Numbered from the stretch's first letter, positions 8,871 to 18,339 are shown. The stretch: 64,000 nt of DNA from Paraburkholderia ultramafica (GCF_902859915.1 NZ_CADIKK010000013.1:1-64000), one strand, 5' to 3'. Made by a program: numbers and translations. Notes: generated by a model not told the origin, from the letters alone.

Positions 8871-8910
8871 GGCGAGCGGCCCTGGACCTCACGGTTCAGG
8901 GCCGCTCGCC
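8871..8910 (+). terminator. Strong hairpin after tal
   Basis: An 18-bp stem (one G-T pair) runs from 8871-8888 to 8893-8910 with loop TCAC. Only a short T run (GTTTACGG) follows. It is a likely terminator or mRNA-stabilising hairpin for tal. Confidence 0.75.
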
Positions 8911-9072
8911 GTTTACGGACCCGCTTCGAGACCGTCAGCGCCACCGCTTGACCCTACGCAATAACGTCACAATCCACGCGGCAACAGACGACTACAATCG
9001 ATTGCGCGCCCGTTCCCTGTCGCCACTGGCCGGGACATGACGGTGCCGCCAACTCTGTTCCAGGAGACGATC

Positions 9073-9489
9073 ATGTACGTTCAGCCCTACGTGTTTTTCA
9101 ACGGCCGTTGCGAAGAAGCGCTCGAGTACTACTGCGCAAAGCTCGGCGCCGAAGTGATCCTCAAGATGCGCTTCAAGGAGGCGCCGCCGGATGCGGCGAA
9201 CCAGCCGCGCCCCGGTCTCGAAGAGAAAATCATGCACGCCAGCGTGCGGATGGGTTCGACCACCTGGATGGCGTCCGACGGCAATTGCGACCCCGCGGCC
9301 AGTCCGATGAGCGGCTTCAGCCTGTCGCTGACGGCCGACGACGACGCGTCCGCCAAAAAATACTTCGACGCCCTGAGCGACGCCGGACAGGTGGCGATGC
9401 CGTTTCAGCCCACCTTCTGGAGCAAGGGCTTCGGGATGGTGGTGGACCGCTTCGGTCTCATGTGGATGGTGAGCGTGCCGGAGGCTTGA
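9073..9489 (+). CDS. VOC-family protein, PhnB-like
   Basis: A 138-residue glyoxalase/bleomycin-resistance fold protein. MYVQPYVFFNGRCEEALEYYCAKLGAE and the closing FWSKGFGMVVDRFGLMWMVSVPE are typical of the PhnB-like (3-demethylubiquinone-9 methyltransferase-like) group. The ATG at 9073 has AGGAG eight bases upstream, so I prefer it to the earlier frame start. These proteins often bind a divalent metal; the substrate here is unknown. A stand-alone gene. Confidence 0.9.
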   Translation: MYVQPYVFFNGRCEEALEYYCAKLGAEVILKMRFKEAPPDAANQPRPGLEEKIMHASVRMGSTTWMASDGNCDPAASPMSGFSLSLTADDDASAKKYFDALSDAGQVAMPFQPTFWSKGFGMVVDRFGLMWMVSVPEA

Positions 9490-9658
9490 AGCGTGGCGAG
9501 GCGGTGAAGCCTGAGAGCGCAAGCGCCTAAGAGCGCGACGACGTCACAGCGCGTGAAAGCACGCCCCGCCGACGGCGGCCAGCCCAGCCGCCGCCACGCC
9601 AGCAAGCGGCGGGCCCGCTGCCCATGAACCTTCACCCACCACCGCCGCCACTGTCTGC

Positions 9659-10783
9659 CTACCCCTTCAGCAAACTCCGCGAGTGCCGCTCGATATTCCA
9701 GTTCGGCTCGGTCTCCAGCAACAGCGCACGGAGCCGCTCCACCTGCTCCGCGAGCCGCTGCCCGAGCCAATACGGCCCCTGCAAATCGGGCGGCAGCCCG
9801 AGCGCCCGGCCGCCGTGCGTCTGCGCGAGCGGCGACGCGGCCGGAATGCCGAAGTGCGTCGCGCGGCCAAAGCGCAGTCCGCGCGCGATCGCCAGCAAAA
9901 TCGCGCGCACGGCGCGGACCTCGACGCCGCATTGGTCGGCATACGCAGTGCGCGCCATGACATCGGCCTGCATCAGCGGGCCGGTCGCGAGCAACTCCAG
10001 CGCGCTGAGCACCGAGCGATGCAGCCGCTGGATCTCTTCCAGCTTCGCCTGCGGCACGTCGATTTCCTTCGCCACCGACGGCATCAGCGAGCGCAGCTGC
10101 ACCAGCCGGTTGTTGATTTGCAGAAAGCGCTTGACCTGCTCCTCCTCGCTGGTGGTCTCGCCATCCAGCAGGCGCGCGTAGATCGACGCGCATTCGCGCA
10201 GATTGGCCGCGAGCCCGTAGCGCCACGAATACGTCGCGTGCAGCGGCAATACGAACGAAAACGCCAGCGCGATCACAATGCCGATCAGCACGTTCAGCGT
10301 GCGCCACAAGCCGACGTCGATCAGGTTGTTGCCGTGACCCGCGACGATGCACATCGTGATCGCCGTCAGCAGCCCGACATAGCCGGACGACCCGATCGCG
10401 AACCACGCGCAGATCGACGCGACGACCGCCATCAGGACATAGGTGAGCGGCAGCGAGCCGAGCAGATTCTGCTGCACGATCAGCAGCAGCCCGATCGACG
10501 CCCCAAGCAGCGTCCCCGCCGCCCGCTCGGCCGCCTTCTTGCGGATATTGCCGTGATGCTGCAAGCCGCCGATCACCACCAGCAGCGTCACCGACGACCA
10601 GATGCCGTGCGGAATGTCGATGCCGGTGGTCGCCAGAATCGAAACCAGCATCGCGAGGCCGACGCGCAGGCTGTGCAGCACCTTCGCGTGGCGATAGCGG
10701 TAGTAAGGCGATGTCACTGCGCGAACCATCCGGCTGAGCGCCGAGCGGCGTGGAATCACAGTCTGGGAATCGGCAGAAGCCAT
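9659..10783 (-). CDS. FUSC-family inner-membrane protein (aromatic acid exporter type)
   Basis: A 374-residue membrane protein. The N-terminal half has about six hydrophobic segments (VGLAMLVSILATTGI, VTLLVVIGGLQ, LLGASIGLLLIVQQ and so on). The motif HHGNIRKKAAERAAGTLLGA is typical of the fusaric acid resistance/YccS group. The C-terminal half is a soluble helical domain. The ATG at 10783 (MASADSQ) is preferred; an upstream TTG start is possible. Such proteins export aromatic or weak organic acids, but the substrate is not evident. Confidence 0.85.
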   Translation of the reverse strand: MASADSQTVIPRRSALSRMVRAVTSPYYRYRHAKVLHSLRVGLAMLVSILATTGIDIPHGIWSSVTLLVVIGGLQHHGNIRKKAAERAAGTLLGASIGLLLIVQQNLLGSLPLTYVLMAVVASICAWFAIGSSGYVGLLTAITMCIVAGHGNNLIDVGLWRTLNVLIGIVIALAFSFVLPLHATYSWRYGLAANLRECASIYARLLDGETTSEEEQVKRFLQINNRLVQLRSLMPSVAKEIDVPQAKLEEIQRLHRSVLSALELLATGPLMQADVMARTAYADQCGVEVRAVRAILLAIARGLRFGRATHFGIPAASPLAQTHGGRALGLPPDLQGPYWLGQRLAEQVERLRALLLETEPNWNIERHSRSLLKG

Positions 10784-10850
10784 GGTGGCGCGACGCACGC
10801 ATTGAAGGACGGTTCCGCTATCCTGCCCTGGAGTGCCCGGTAAAGACAAA

Positions 10851-10876
10851 CGCCCGCAAACTTTCGTCTGCGGGCG
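10851..10876 (-). terminator. Intrinsic terminator of the mctP unit
   Basis: An 8-bp GC stem (CGCCCGCA paired with TGCGGGCG) is followed on the minus strand by TTTGTCTTT. It ends the leftward symporter transcript upstream of the FUSC gene. Confidence 0.8.
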
Positions 10877-10931
10877 CTGAGTTTTTCAAGCTGTCGAACG
10901 GAGTACGGCCGAGCAGCATCAAGCCGCTCAA

Positions 10932-12482
10932 TCAGCTTTCGACCACATCCAGATAATCTTCCGGATGGGTGCGGTCTTCGCCGCGCTGCATGCCGACCGC
11001 GCGCACCAGCAGGCTCACCACCACCGCCACCACCAGGTTCACGATCAGCGACCACACCGCCGCATAGCCCGGAATCGCCATGCCGAACAGGTGGATCGTG
11101 AAGATCGAGCTGGCCAGCTTCAGCGACACCGCCATCCACGTGCCGGTGGCGATGCCGGCCGCCCAGCCTGCCAGCAGGCCGCGGTAGTCGAGCACGCGCG
11201 TGTACAGACCCAGCACGATGGCCGGCAGCGTCTGGATGATCCAGATGCCGCCGAGCAGTTGCAACTGGATCGCGTACGTGAGCGGCAGGCCGAGAATGAA
11301 CGCGACCGCGCCGACCTTGACGATCAGCGAGACCAGCTTGGCGACATTGGTCTCCTGTTCGTGCGTCATGTTGCGGTTTACGAACTCCTTGTGGACGTTT
11401 CGCGTGTACAGGTTGGCCGCCGCGATCGACATGATCGCCGCCGGCACCAGCGCGCCGATACCGATCGCCGCGAATGCCACGCCGACGAACCACGACGGGA
11501 AGAAGTGCAGGAACAGCGCCGGCACCGCGAAGTTCGGGCCGAAGGCCTTGAAGTACGGCACGAATTCCGGCATGTCCTTCACGCCGGCCGCGAGCGCCAT
11601 GAAGCCGAGCAGCGCGAGCAGCCCGAGCACCAGCGAATAGGCCGGCAGCAGCGCCATGTTGCGGCGAATCGTGTTACCCGACTTCGACGACAGCACCGCG
11701 GTGATCGAGTGCGGATACAGGAACAGCGCGAGCGCCGAGCCCACCGCGAGCGTCGCGTACGCGCTGTAGCCGTTCAGGCTCGATGCGTCCGGCGACTTCA
11801 GCAGCAGCTTGGCCGGCGGCACCACACTGAAGATATGGCCGAAGCCGCCCAGTTGCGGCGGAATCACGACGATCGCGGCGAAGATCGTCACGTAGATCAG
11901 GATGTCCTTGACCACCGCGATCATCGCCGGCGCGCGCAGGCCCGACGTGTAGGTGTACGCCGCGAGGATCGCGAACGCGATGATCAGCGGCAGATCGCCG
12001 ACAAAGCCCTGGGTGTCGAAACCGAGCGCGCCGATCACCACTTCGATACCGACCAGTTGCAGCGCGATGTACGGCATGGTCGCGACGATGCCGGTCACGG
12101 CGATCGCCAGCGCGAGCATGCGGCTGCCATAGCGGGCCGACACGAAGTCCGCCGATGTCACGTAGCCGTGACGTTTGGCGATGCTCCACAGTTTCGGGAA
12201 CACGACGAACGCGAACGGATAGATCAGGATCGTGTACGGCAGCGCGAAGAAGCCGGTTGCTCCCGCGCCGAACACCAGCGCCGGCACGGCGATGAAAGTG
12301 TACGCGGTGTACAGGTCGCCGCCCAGCAGGAACCACGTGACGATGGTGCCGAAGCGCCGGCCGCCGAGGCCCCACTCTTCCAGATGGGCGAGATCGCCGC
12401 GCCGCCAGTGGGCCGCGACAAAGCCGAGAATGGTGACGCCGATGAAAAACAGGACGAAGACGAAAGTTGCGATCGTGTTCAT
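10932..12482 (-). CDS. mctP: Sodium:solute symporter, monocarboxylate (MctP-like)
   Basis: A 516-residue SSS-family symporter with about 13 membrane segments. Characteristic stretches are GGRRFGTIVTWFLLGGDLYTAYTFIAVPALVFGAGATGFFALPY and the SSF core KDILIYVTIFAAIVVIPPQLGGF. MctP-type carriers import lactate, pyruvate or alanine. The ATG at 12482 lies inside the last codons of the upstream DUF3311 gene (4-base ATGA overlap), so the two are translationally coupled. The substrate is assigned from family resemblance only. Confidence 0.88.
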   Translation of the reverse strand: MNTIATFVFVLFFIGVTILGFVAAHWRRGDLAHLEEWGLGGRRFGTIVTWFLLGGDLYTAYTFIAVPALVFGAGATGFFALPYTILIYPFAFVVFPKLWSIAKRHGYVTSADFVSARYGSRMLALAIAVTGIVATMPYIALQLVGIEVVIGALGFDTQGFVGDLPLIIAFAILAAYTYTSGLRAPAMIAVVKDILIYVTIFAAIVVIPPQLGGFGHIFSVVPPAKLLLKSPDASSLNGYSAYATLAVGSALALFLYPHSITAVLSSKSGNTIRRNMALLPAYSLVLGLLALLGFMALAAGVKDMPEFVPYFKAFGPNFAVPALFLHFFPSWFVGVAFAAIGIGALVPAAIMSIAAANLYTRNVHKEFVNRNMTHEQETNVAKLVSLIVKVGAVAFILGLPLTYAIQLQLLGGIWIIQTLPAIVLGLYTRVLDYRGLLAGWAAGIATGTWMAVSLKLASSIFTIHLFGMAIPGYAAVWSLIVNLVVAVVVSLLVRAVGMQRGEDRTHPEDYLDVVES

Positions 12483-12721
12483 TGTTGCGCGCCCCCTTGC
12501 GGACGGCCGGTGTAGCGCGATTTGGTCTTGAAGTACACGAGCGCCGTGATGACGGCGCTGATCAACACCCACAGCAGCTGATACCAGTAGAAGAACGGGA
12601 AGTCGAACAGTTGCGGTTCGATCCTGTTGTACGACGGCACCCAGAGCATCGCGATCCAGGGCAGCAGCAGCAACCAGAGCCAGTGCTTGCTGGCTTTGTT
12701 CGCGTCGGCGTCGTGAGCCAT
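12479..12721 (-). CDS. DUF3311 small membrane protein
   Basis: An 80-residue protein with two hydrophobic segments (WLWLLLLPWIAMLWVPSYN and FYWYQLLWVLISAVITALVYF). The motif RIEPQLFDFPFFYWYQLLW is typical of DUF3311, which regularly precedes SSS symporters. It overlaps mctP by four bases and probably encodes an accessory subunit of the transporter. Confidence 0.9.
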   Translation of the reverse strand: MAHDADANKASKHWLWLLLLPWIAMLWVPSYNRIEPQLFDFPFFYWYQLLWVLISAVITALVYFKTKSRYTGRPQGGAQQ

Positions 12722-12983
12722 GACGTCTCCTCTTTCCTGTTTTTGAATTGTCGGCCCGTGTTTTGACGGGAAGTGGATCCCACGGCGGGTGGCCGCCCCG
12801 CGTATGGCCACAGGCGCCCCGAAAGCTCCGAAAGAGTATAGGAGCCGCGAACGCGCGGTCAAGCAGGGACGACCCGAGGCGCGACGGTGCTTCGATGGCG
12901 GAGAAAAGAGGGTCGATGCGTGCTGGATCGGGCCGCGGAGCTAGCCGGGGTGCGCGCCGGCCCGGCCACTGCGGCGATCAGAA

Positions 12984-13916
12984 TCAGATCGAGAACGACG
13001 CGCCCTTCTGCCCGGTCGATTCCTGCATCCCCTTGATCCACTTGCGCGCCGGCAAGCCGAGTTGCGCTTCGATCAGCTTCGCGCGCGTCTGCAGCGCGGT
13101 GAACGGCACGTCGAGCGCCGGGCCCGAAAACGCAATCGCGATGCGGTTGCCGTCGTGCACTTCCGGCAGCGCGATCACGCGGCCGTCGAACGCTTCGTTC
13201 AGACGCTTCATGTTGCGCACGAAGCTCGGATGATCGCCGAACAGATTCACCGTCACCACGCCCGCGCCGGTCAGACACGCGCGCGCCGCGCGATAGAAGC
13301 CGACGCTGTCGAGCACGGGGCCGCGCGCGGTCGCGTCATAGACGTCGATCTGCAATGCGCCGATCGTGCCGTGATTGGCGCGGTCGTTGACGAAGTCCCA
13401 CGCATCGGTTTCGTGCACGGTCAGACGCGCATCGTCGTGCGGCAGTTCGAACATCGTGCGCGCGGCCACCACCACCGCCGGGTTCACTTCGACCGCCTCG
13501 ACCTTCGCGCGCTTCAGGAAGCGGTGCGCGAACTTGGTCAGCGCCGCCGCGCCCAGACCGAGCTGGACGATGCGCGTGGGCGTTTCGATGAACAGCAGCC
13601 AGGCCATCATCTGCTGCGCGTATTCGAGTTCGATGTGATCCGGCTTGCGCAGACGCATCGCGCCTTGCACCCATTCCGTGCCGAAATGCAGAAAGCGCAC
13701 GCCGCCCTCTTCCGAGAACGTCACCGGCGCGAAACGCGGCTTGCGCGGCGCTTCGATTTGCGGCGCGTCGTGCAGATCGTCGTCGAGCGACACGCGCTGG
13801 TTGTTGCGCACGGCTTTCAGGGTTCTCTGGATTTTCTGTTTGCCGCCGGCGGCGTCCGCGTCACGATTACGGAAGGCACGCGCCTCGGCCGAAGCGCGCT
13901 TGATCAATTTCGTCAT
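12984..13916 (-). CDS. Spermidine synthase-like methyltransferase-fold protein
   Basis: A 310-residue protein with the spermine/spermidine synthase Rossmann core: RIVQLGLGAAALTKFAHRFL, then VEAVEVNPAVVVAARTMFELP, then TVHETDAWDFV and IGALQIDVYDA. The gate-keeping residues for putrescine and decarboxylated SAM are not obvious, so polyamine synthesis is not certain; many such relatives have unknown roles. The charged N-terminal 60 residues are outside the core. It overlaps the upstream DNA glycosylase by four bases (ATGA). Confidence 0.8.
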   Translation of the reverse strand: MTKLIKRASAEARAFRNRDADAAGGKQKIQRTLKAVRNNQRVSLDDDLHDAPQIEAPRKPRFAPVTFSEEGGVRFLHFGTEWVQGAMRLRKPDHIELEYAQQMMAWLLFIETPTRIVQLGLGAAALTKFAHRFLKRAKVEAVEVNPAVVVAARTMFELPHDDARLTVHETDAWDFVNDRANHGTIGALQIDVYDATARGPVLDSVGFYRAARACLTGAGVVTVNLFGDHPSFVRNMKRLNEAFDGRVIALPEVHDGNRIAIAFSGPALDVPFTALQTRAKLIEAQLGLPARKWIKGMQESTGQKGASFSI

Positions 13917-14389
13917 GTAAGGATGTCGCGCCAGAGGCGCAATTTTTGGTCGAACGAGAGCATAGCATTCGCCGGACTCGACGAAGGCAATACGAGAGTG
14001 GCATAGCCCGCCGCGCCGATCACCGGCGCGAAGCGGCCCGCCGTCTTGCCGTTGAAGCAGACTTTCGCGAGCTTCGGCGCGTGCGCGCGCAGCGAAGCGA
14101 AATCGTTGGGACTGGCGTTGCGGATCGCCGCGTCGAGACTGCCCTCGCGCGTGCACGCGGCGAGCACGTCCCACACGCCGATGCCATGCGCGAGCACACG
14201 CCGCAGGCGCTCTTCGTACGTGAGTTCGGCGAGTTGCGGTTCATCGAGCACCGCGCCGAGCAAGCGCCAGAACTGGTTGCGCGGATGCGCGTAGTACTGG
14301 GTCGCGGCGAGCGACGCTTCACCGGGAAAGCTGCCTAGAATCAGCGTGTGCGTATCGGCCGCGGCGACCGGAGGAAAGCCGCGCAGCAT
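13913..14389 (-). CDS. DNA-deoxyinosine glycosylase, UDG superfamily
   Basis: A 158-residue protein. LILGSFPGEASLAATQYYAHPRNQFWRLLGAVL is the signature of the hypoxanthine-DNA glycosylase group (UDG family 6), and LVLPSSSPANA fits the second active-site motif. It excises deaminated adenine (hypoxanthine) from DNA. The start ATG overlaps the ubiC stop (TGATG, one base shared), and its own stop overlaps the next start, so three genes are tightly coupled. Confidence 0.88.
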   Translation of the reverse strand: MLRGFPPVAAADTHTLILGSFPGEASLAATQYYAHPRNQFWRLLGAVLDEPQLAELTYEERLRRVLAHGIGVWDVLAACTREGSLDAAIRNASPNDFASLRAHAPKLAKVCFNGKTAGRFAPVIGAAGYATLVLPSSSPANAMLSFDQKLRLWRDILT

Positions 14390-15123
14390 CAGCGGCTCCG
14401 TTCGTCGGATGGGCGCGGCGCGGGATGCGCGCGTGAGACGGTGTGTTCGAGCGGACGGCCGTGTTCGCGCACGCGCGATTGCGCTGCGTGTTGCGCATGC
14501 GCAGTCGCGGCACCCGCGCCCGCACTGTCCGCACTGCCCGCAATGTCTGAAATGGCCGCCCCACACGACGACGCCAGACACGCCCACAACGCCGGCAACA
14601 TGCACTCGGTCACCATCAGCGGCGCGCCGTGACGCTCGAACACCGAGCGGCGCGCGACCAGCGCATGCGGCGGCACGCCGTCGACTTCACGCGCGGCCAA
14701 CCGGTATAACGGATGACGCGCGCCGACCCTGCGGCTCACCAGCGACGAACGCGCCACGCTGCTGTCGCTATACAGCAGTTCGGCGAGCGGCCGCGTGCGC
14801 AAGCGCCGCGTGGCCTGCCACACGCCGACGCTCGCCGCGCGAGGCGTCACGCTATGCGCGGCGACAAACGGCACGCCGTCCACCTGCAACACCACTTCCC
14901 GAACCCACACGGGTGCACGCGGCACAAGACCGAGCGCGGCGATCTCGTCGCTCCATGGCAGCGCGACGCATTCGCGCGTGACGCGCACCGCGACCGCGCC
15001 GAGCGCGCGCAGATGCGCGGTCAGCGAACCGCCACGGGTCAACCAGTCTTTCTGGGCGGCGCTAAAGCCGGGTAAGGGCGCGACGCGCCAGTGGGCGTCG
15101 GCGGCATCGAAACGAGTAGGCAT
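14389..15123 (-). CDS. ubiC: Chorismate--pyruvate lyase with long C-terminal tail
   Basis: A 244-residue protein. The first about 185 residues match UbiC: HWRVAPLPGFSAAQKDWLTRGGSLTAHL, then VREVVLQVDGVPFVAAHSV, then RPLAELLYSDSSVARSSL and HPLYRLA. UbiC makes 4-hydroxybenzoate from chorismate, the first step of ubiquinone synthesis. The last 60 or so residues (Ala/His/Arg-rich, TAHAQHAAQSRVREHGRPLEH) exceed the usual length and look unstructured. First gene of a coupled three-gene run. Confidence 0.88.
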   Translation of the reverse strand: MPTRFDAADAHWRVAPLPGFSAAQKDWLTRGGSLTAHLRALGAVAVRVTRECVALPWSDEIAALGLVPRAPVWVREVVLQVDGVPFVAAHSVTPRAASVGVWQATRRLRTRPLAELLYSDSSVARSSLVSRRVGARHPLYRLAAREVDGVPPHALVARRSVFERHGAPLMVTECMLPALWACLASSCGAAISDIAGSADSAGAGAATAHAQHAAQSRVREHGRPLEHTVSRAHPAPRPSDERSR

Positions 15124-15365
15124 GGTGTCGGATTATAACGGCGCAGCCATCCGGCGATTTTCCGCGCGCCCGTCGCTCGCCGCGCGTCGTTCCAGCGACA
15201 ACAGCGCGGATGTGGAAGCGCGTCAACCTGATCGCCGTTTTCGGATACCGCTGATTCCCCCTATCAGCGACGCGCGATAAAACCTTCTTGCTTTAACAAA
15301 GTCGGCGCTTTGTCCACGTTCGATGGGCGCGCCATCCAATCGGATAATCAAGGAGAAAGAAGAAG

Positions 15366-15869
15366 ATGAAAACATTCCTGAGCGCAACGGCATGCGCGTT
15401 GTTGGTGTTGCTGGTGACGGGTTGCGCGGCCCCGCTGCATCGCGATACGGAAATCTCGCTGAACAAGGCGGTCGGCATCGAGGTGTCGCCGGTCGCCGAG
15501 GGTGTCGCGGTCAAGCTGCCCGAAACCGCGTTGTTCGATTTCAATAAATCCGAAGTGCGCGCCGATTCAGGTGCGGTCGTCGATCGTTCAGCGGTTCTGC
15601 TCAAGCGCAGCAAGAAGCCGATCGTCGTCGAGGGCTATACCGACAACGTCGGCACGCTCGCGTACAACCAGCAGTTGTCCGAATCGCGCGCGACCTCGGT
15701 GGGCTACGCGCTGGTCGCTCGCGGCGTGGCACAGGACCGCATCCGCACGAAGGGCAACGCGTATAACAACCCGGTGGCGAGCAACGACACGCCCGAAGGC
15801 CGCGCGTTGAACCGCCGTACGGAGATCATCGTGCGTGGCGAGACGCTGGAAACGCTGATGGGCAAGTGA
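15366..15869 (+). CDS. OmpA-family outer-membrane lipoprotein
   Basis: A 167-residue lipoprotein. The signal peptide ends in a lipobox LLVTGC, with Cys20 as lipid anchor. Residues 55-160 form an OmpA C-terminal peptidoglycan-binding domain: ALFDFNKSEVRADS, then VVEGYTDNVGTLAYNQQLSESRATSV, then NRRTEIIV. It likely tethers the outer membrane to peptidoglycan. GGAGAAAGAAGA precedes the ATG. Single gene. Confidence 0.93.
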   Translation: MKTFLSATACALLVLLVTGCAAPLHRDTEISLNKAVGIEVSPVAEGVAVKLPETALFDFNKSEVRADSGAVVDRSAVLLKRSKKPIVVEGYTDNVGTLAYNQQLSESRATSVGYALVARGVAQDRIRTKGNAYNNPVASNDTPEGRALNRRTEIIVRGETLETLMGK

Positions 15870-15984
15870 GCGCCGGCTGGTTCAGGCTCTGTCTGGATGA
15901 ACGGAAACTCGGGCGTGCTGCGTGCGCCCGCTTCAGACGTTCATCGGCGCGCCGCGCCATGAGCGTGCATCGACAAATATCGAT

Positions 15985-17817
15985 TCAACGTTCGACCGCA
16001 TGCGTCGCTGGGGCCACCCGGTCGGATGCGATCATCTTCTGCAACCGCGCCACCACCCGCTCGACGACCGGCGCCCACCTCGCCGGTTGCGGCTGCCTGA
16101 ACAGGTCGACCGAGTCATACCACGGCTGTGCCTCTTCGTTACCCCACGACCAGTGCGACACGTGATCGAGCATCGCGAACACCGGATGCCCTAACGCGCC
16201 GCCCAGATGCAGCGGCGCGCTGTCGATCGTCACCAGCGCATCGAGCGCGGTGAGATGCGCTGCGACGTCGTCGAAGCCGGCTTCATAACTCCCCGTCAGA
16301 TCGTACAGTCGGTGGCCCTGCGCGGTGAGCGCCGCCACATCGGCATAGCGCCCCGGCGTGAGTGGATGGAACGCGACATCAGGCAAGCCGAGAAGCGGCG
16401 CCAGCGCGTCCAGCGGAATCGAGCGCTTTGCATCGCGCCGATGGGTCGGGCTGCCGGACCACACAAGGCCAATGTGCAACTTCGCATCTGGCGCGCACGC
16501 GCTGACCCGCACGCGCCATGCCGCCAGCTTCCTCACGTCGGCCCGCAAATACGGTACGCCGCTCACCTCGTGCGGCTGCAGACTGAACATGAGCGGCAGG
16601 CTCATCATTGGCAACGCATAGTCCGGCTTGCCGAGCGGCCCATCTTCGATCGACACGCAATCGCCGTAAAAACGCGCGAACAGCGGCTGCAACGCGCGCC
16701 GCACGGCGAGCACCAGCCGGGCGCCTTCGTCGTGCACGCGCGCGGCCAGTTGCGGTACGAAGCGCACCATCTGGATGTCGTCGCCGCTGCCCTGCTCGCT
16801 GTGCACGACGAGCGTCTTGCCGGCGAGCGCCTCACCCTGCCAGCGCGGACACAGGCGCGCCATCACCGTGATGATGTTGTGCGACTCGCGGTCTTCGCGC
16901 GCCAGCCGCGCCAGTGCGCGCGGCCATGCGTCCGTCCACGCGCCGCGCCGCAATTCCAGGTCGGCCAGATCGATCGATGCCTGCACCGTGGAAGGATCGA
17001 TTGCGAGCGCTGCGCGCAGCGCCGTTTCGCTTTCGTCGTAACGCGCCTGCTCGCCGAGATACATGCCGATGGCGGCCAGCACATCGACATCGCCGGGTGC
17101 GAGCGCGTCCACCGCGCGCATGGTCGCCTCGGCGCCGGCGGCGTCGTTGCACTGCCATTGCGCGTGACTGAGTTGCCATGCCATTTCCGCGTCGGCCGGG
17201 TGGTGTGCGAGCCACTCGCGGCACACGTGCTTGACCGTCGGCCAATCGCGTATCTCACGCAACGCCAGCACGAGCTGCAATGGCAATGCCGGATCGAGCG
17301 CCGGGTCGAGCGCATACGCGCGCAACAGCGCCGCGCGACGCTCGGCCCCCGCGCCCGCGTCGGGCTGCGCCGCCAGTACGATCGCCAGCCACCACGGCGC
17401 GCGCGCGTCGCGCGGCGCGAGGCGCTCGTACGCACCCAGCATGTGCGCCGCCGCCGAATGCGCGCCGCAGCGCTCGATCAGCCAGACGATCCACTCGCGC
17501 GTCGCCGCCAGTTCCTGGGTGGCCGCGGCCAGTTCGCTGTAGCGCTGTGCGGCGTCGGTGTGGCCGAGCGCGGACGCGAACAACGCGAGCCGCGCATGGC
17601 GCGCGCCGCTCGCGTCCGCTTGCGCCTGCGATGCGCTGTGATACGCCGCCTCGAAATAAGCCGCGCTCGCGCACAGGTCGGCGTGCAATTGCGGCGTGAC
17701 GCCTGTTGCGGCGAGTTCGAGCGCGCGCCGGGCGGCGGCGTCGAAACCTTGCTCGCGCAGGATCGACCACAGGACATGAACTGAATCGATGGGCTTAGTC
17801 AGGGTGGAATCGGACAT
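15985..17817 (-). CDS. TPR-repeat protein with glycosyltransferase-like C-terminus
   Basis: A 610-residue cytoplasmic protein. Residues 1-300 are helical repeats of TPR type (for example WQLSHAQWQCNDAAGAEATMRAVDALAPGDVDVLAAIGMYLGEQARYDESETALRAAL). Residues 320-600 resemble the GT9/GT41-like domain seen in many bacterial TPR proteins: KTLVVHSEQGSGDDIQMVRFV, LHIGLVWSGSPTHRRDAKRS, and VTIDSAPLHLGGALGHPVFAML. The role is unknown; relatives are linked to protein or surface glycosylation. Confidence 0.85.
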   Translation of the reverse strand: MSDSTLTKPIDSVHVLWSILREQGFDAAARRALELAATGVTPQLHADLCASAAYFEAAYHSASQAQADASGARHARLALFASALGHTDAAQRYSELAAATQELAATREWIVWLIERCGAHSAAAHMLGAYERLAPRDARAPWWLAIVLAAQPDAGAGAERRAALLRAYALDPALDPALPLQLVLALREIRDWPTVKHVCREWLAHHPADAEMAWQLSHAQWQCNDAAGAEATMRAVDALAPGDVDVLAAIGMYLGEQARYDESETALRAALAIDPSTVQASIDLADLELRRGAWTDAWPRALARLAREDRESHNIITVMARLCPRWQGEALAGKTLVVHSEQGSGDDIQMVRFVPQLAARVHDEGARLVLAVRRALQPLFARFYGDCVSIEDGPLGKPDYALPMMSLPLMFSLQPHEVSGVPYLRADVRKLAAWRVRVSACAPDAKLHIGLVWSGSPTHRRDAKRSIPLDALAPLLGLPDVAFHPLTPGRYADVAALTAQGHRLYDLTGSYEAGFDDVAAHLTALDALVTIDSAPLHLGGALGHPVFAMLDHVSHWSWGNEEAQPWYDSVDLFRQPQPARWAPVVERVVARLQKMIASDRVAPATHAVER

Positions 17818-17993
17818 GAGGTTCCAGCGTGTGGTTCAGAGCGTTATTACAACGCGCGGGTGCGTCGTCGGAAAATAAGAATCAGCGGATAAGTGGCTTA
17901 AAAACTGCAAATAATTCTTCAAGCCTCTTAGTTTTTGAAAGCGCAACATAAGACAAAACTAGACTTTTATACGTCGCAACTTGATCTCAATTT

Positions 17994-18185
17994 ATGGTCG
18001 TTGATTGGTTTTATTTAGTTAACCATAATGAATTTGAATCGACGCCAGGTAAAGTCCAGGCAGTCGACCTGTTCAACAGAAAACACTTGGGAGTCCCGCT
18101 TGAACACTACGAGGCAAAAGAGCTGGCTGGCTGCGTGCTGACGCAAGTGCGTCATTTTCAGGGACCGGATTGCGCCGCTCGCTGA
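17994..18185 (+). CDS. Small hypothetical protein in an AT-rich patch
   Basis: A 63-residue open frame (MVVDWFYLVNHNEFESTPGKVQAVDLFNRKHLGVPLEHYEAKELAG...). The 5' half uses AT-rich codons unlike the neighbours. No clear ribosome site precedes the ATG, and TATGGT/ACCATA (17993-17998 and 18022-18027) could fold across the start. It ends 62 bases before a bidirectional terminator. It may be real and recently acquired, or chance. Confidence 0.35.
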   Translation: MVVDWFYLVNHNEFESTPGKVQAVDLFNRKHLGVPLEHYEAKELAGCVLTQVRHFQGPDCAAR

Positions 18186-18246
18186 ATCCTCACTGAACGC
18201 CCGGCCTGATACGTTCGAACCGGCGCCGGCATCGCCGCGGCGGGGC

Positions 18247-18279
18247 AAAAAAAATGCGCTGCCGAAGCAGCGCATTTTT
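18247..18279. terminator. Bidirectional intrinsic terminator
   Basis: A 12-bp stem AAAATGCGCTGC/GCAGCGCATTTT (18251-18262 and 18267-18278) has loop CGAA and runs of A on the left and T on the right. It can end htpG leftward and the small ORF rightward. Confidence 0.9.
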
Positions 18280-18339
18280 CAGCCAACCAGGAGCGTCGCT
18301 ACGCTGCCGGCTCAAGCCAAAGTCATGCTGAGCGCGCGC

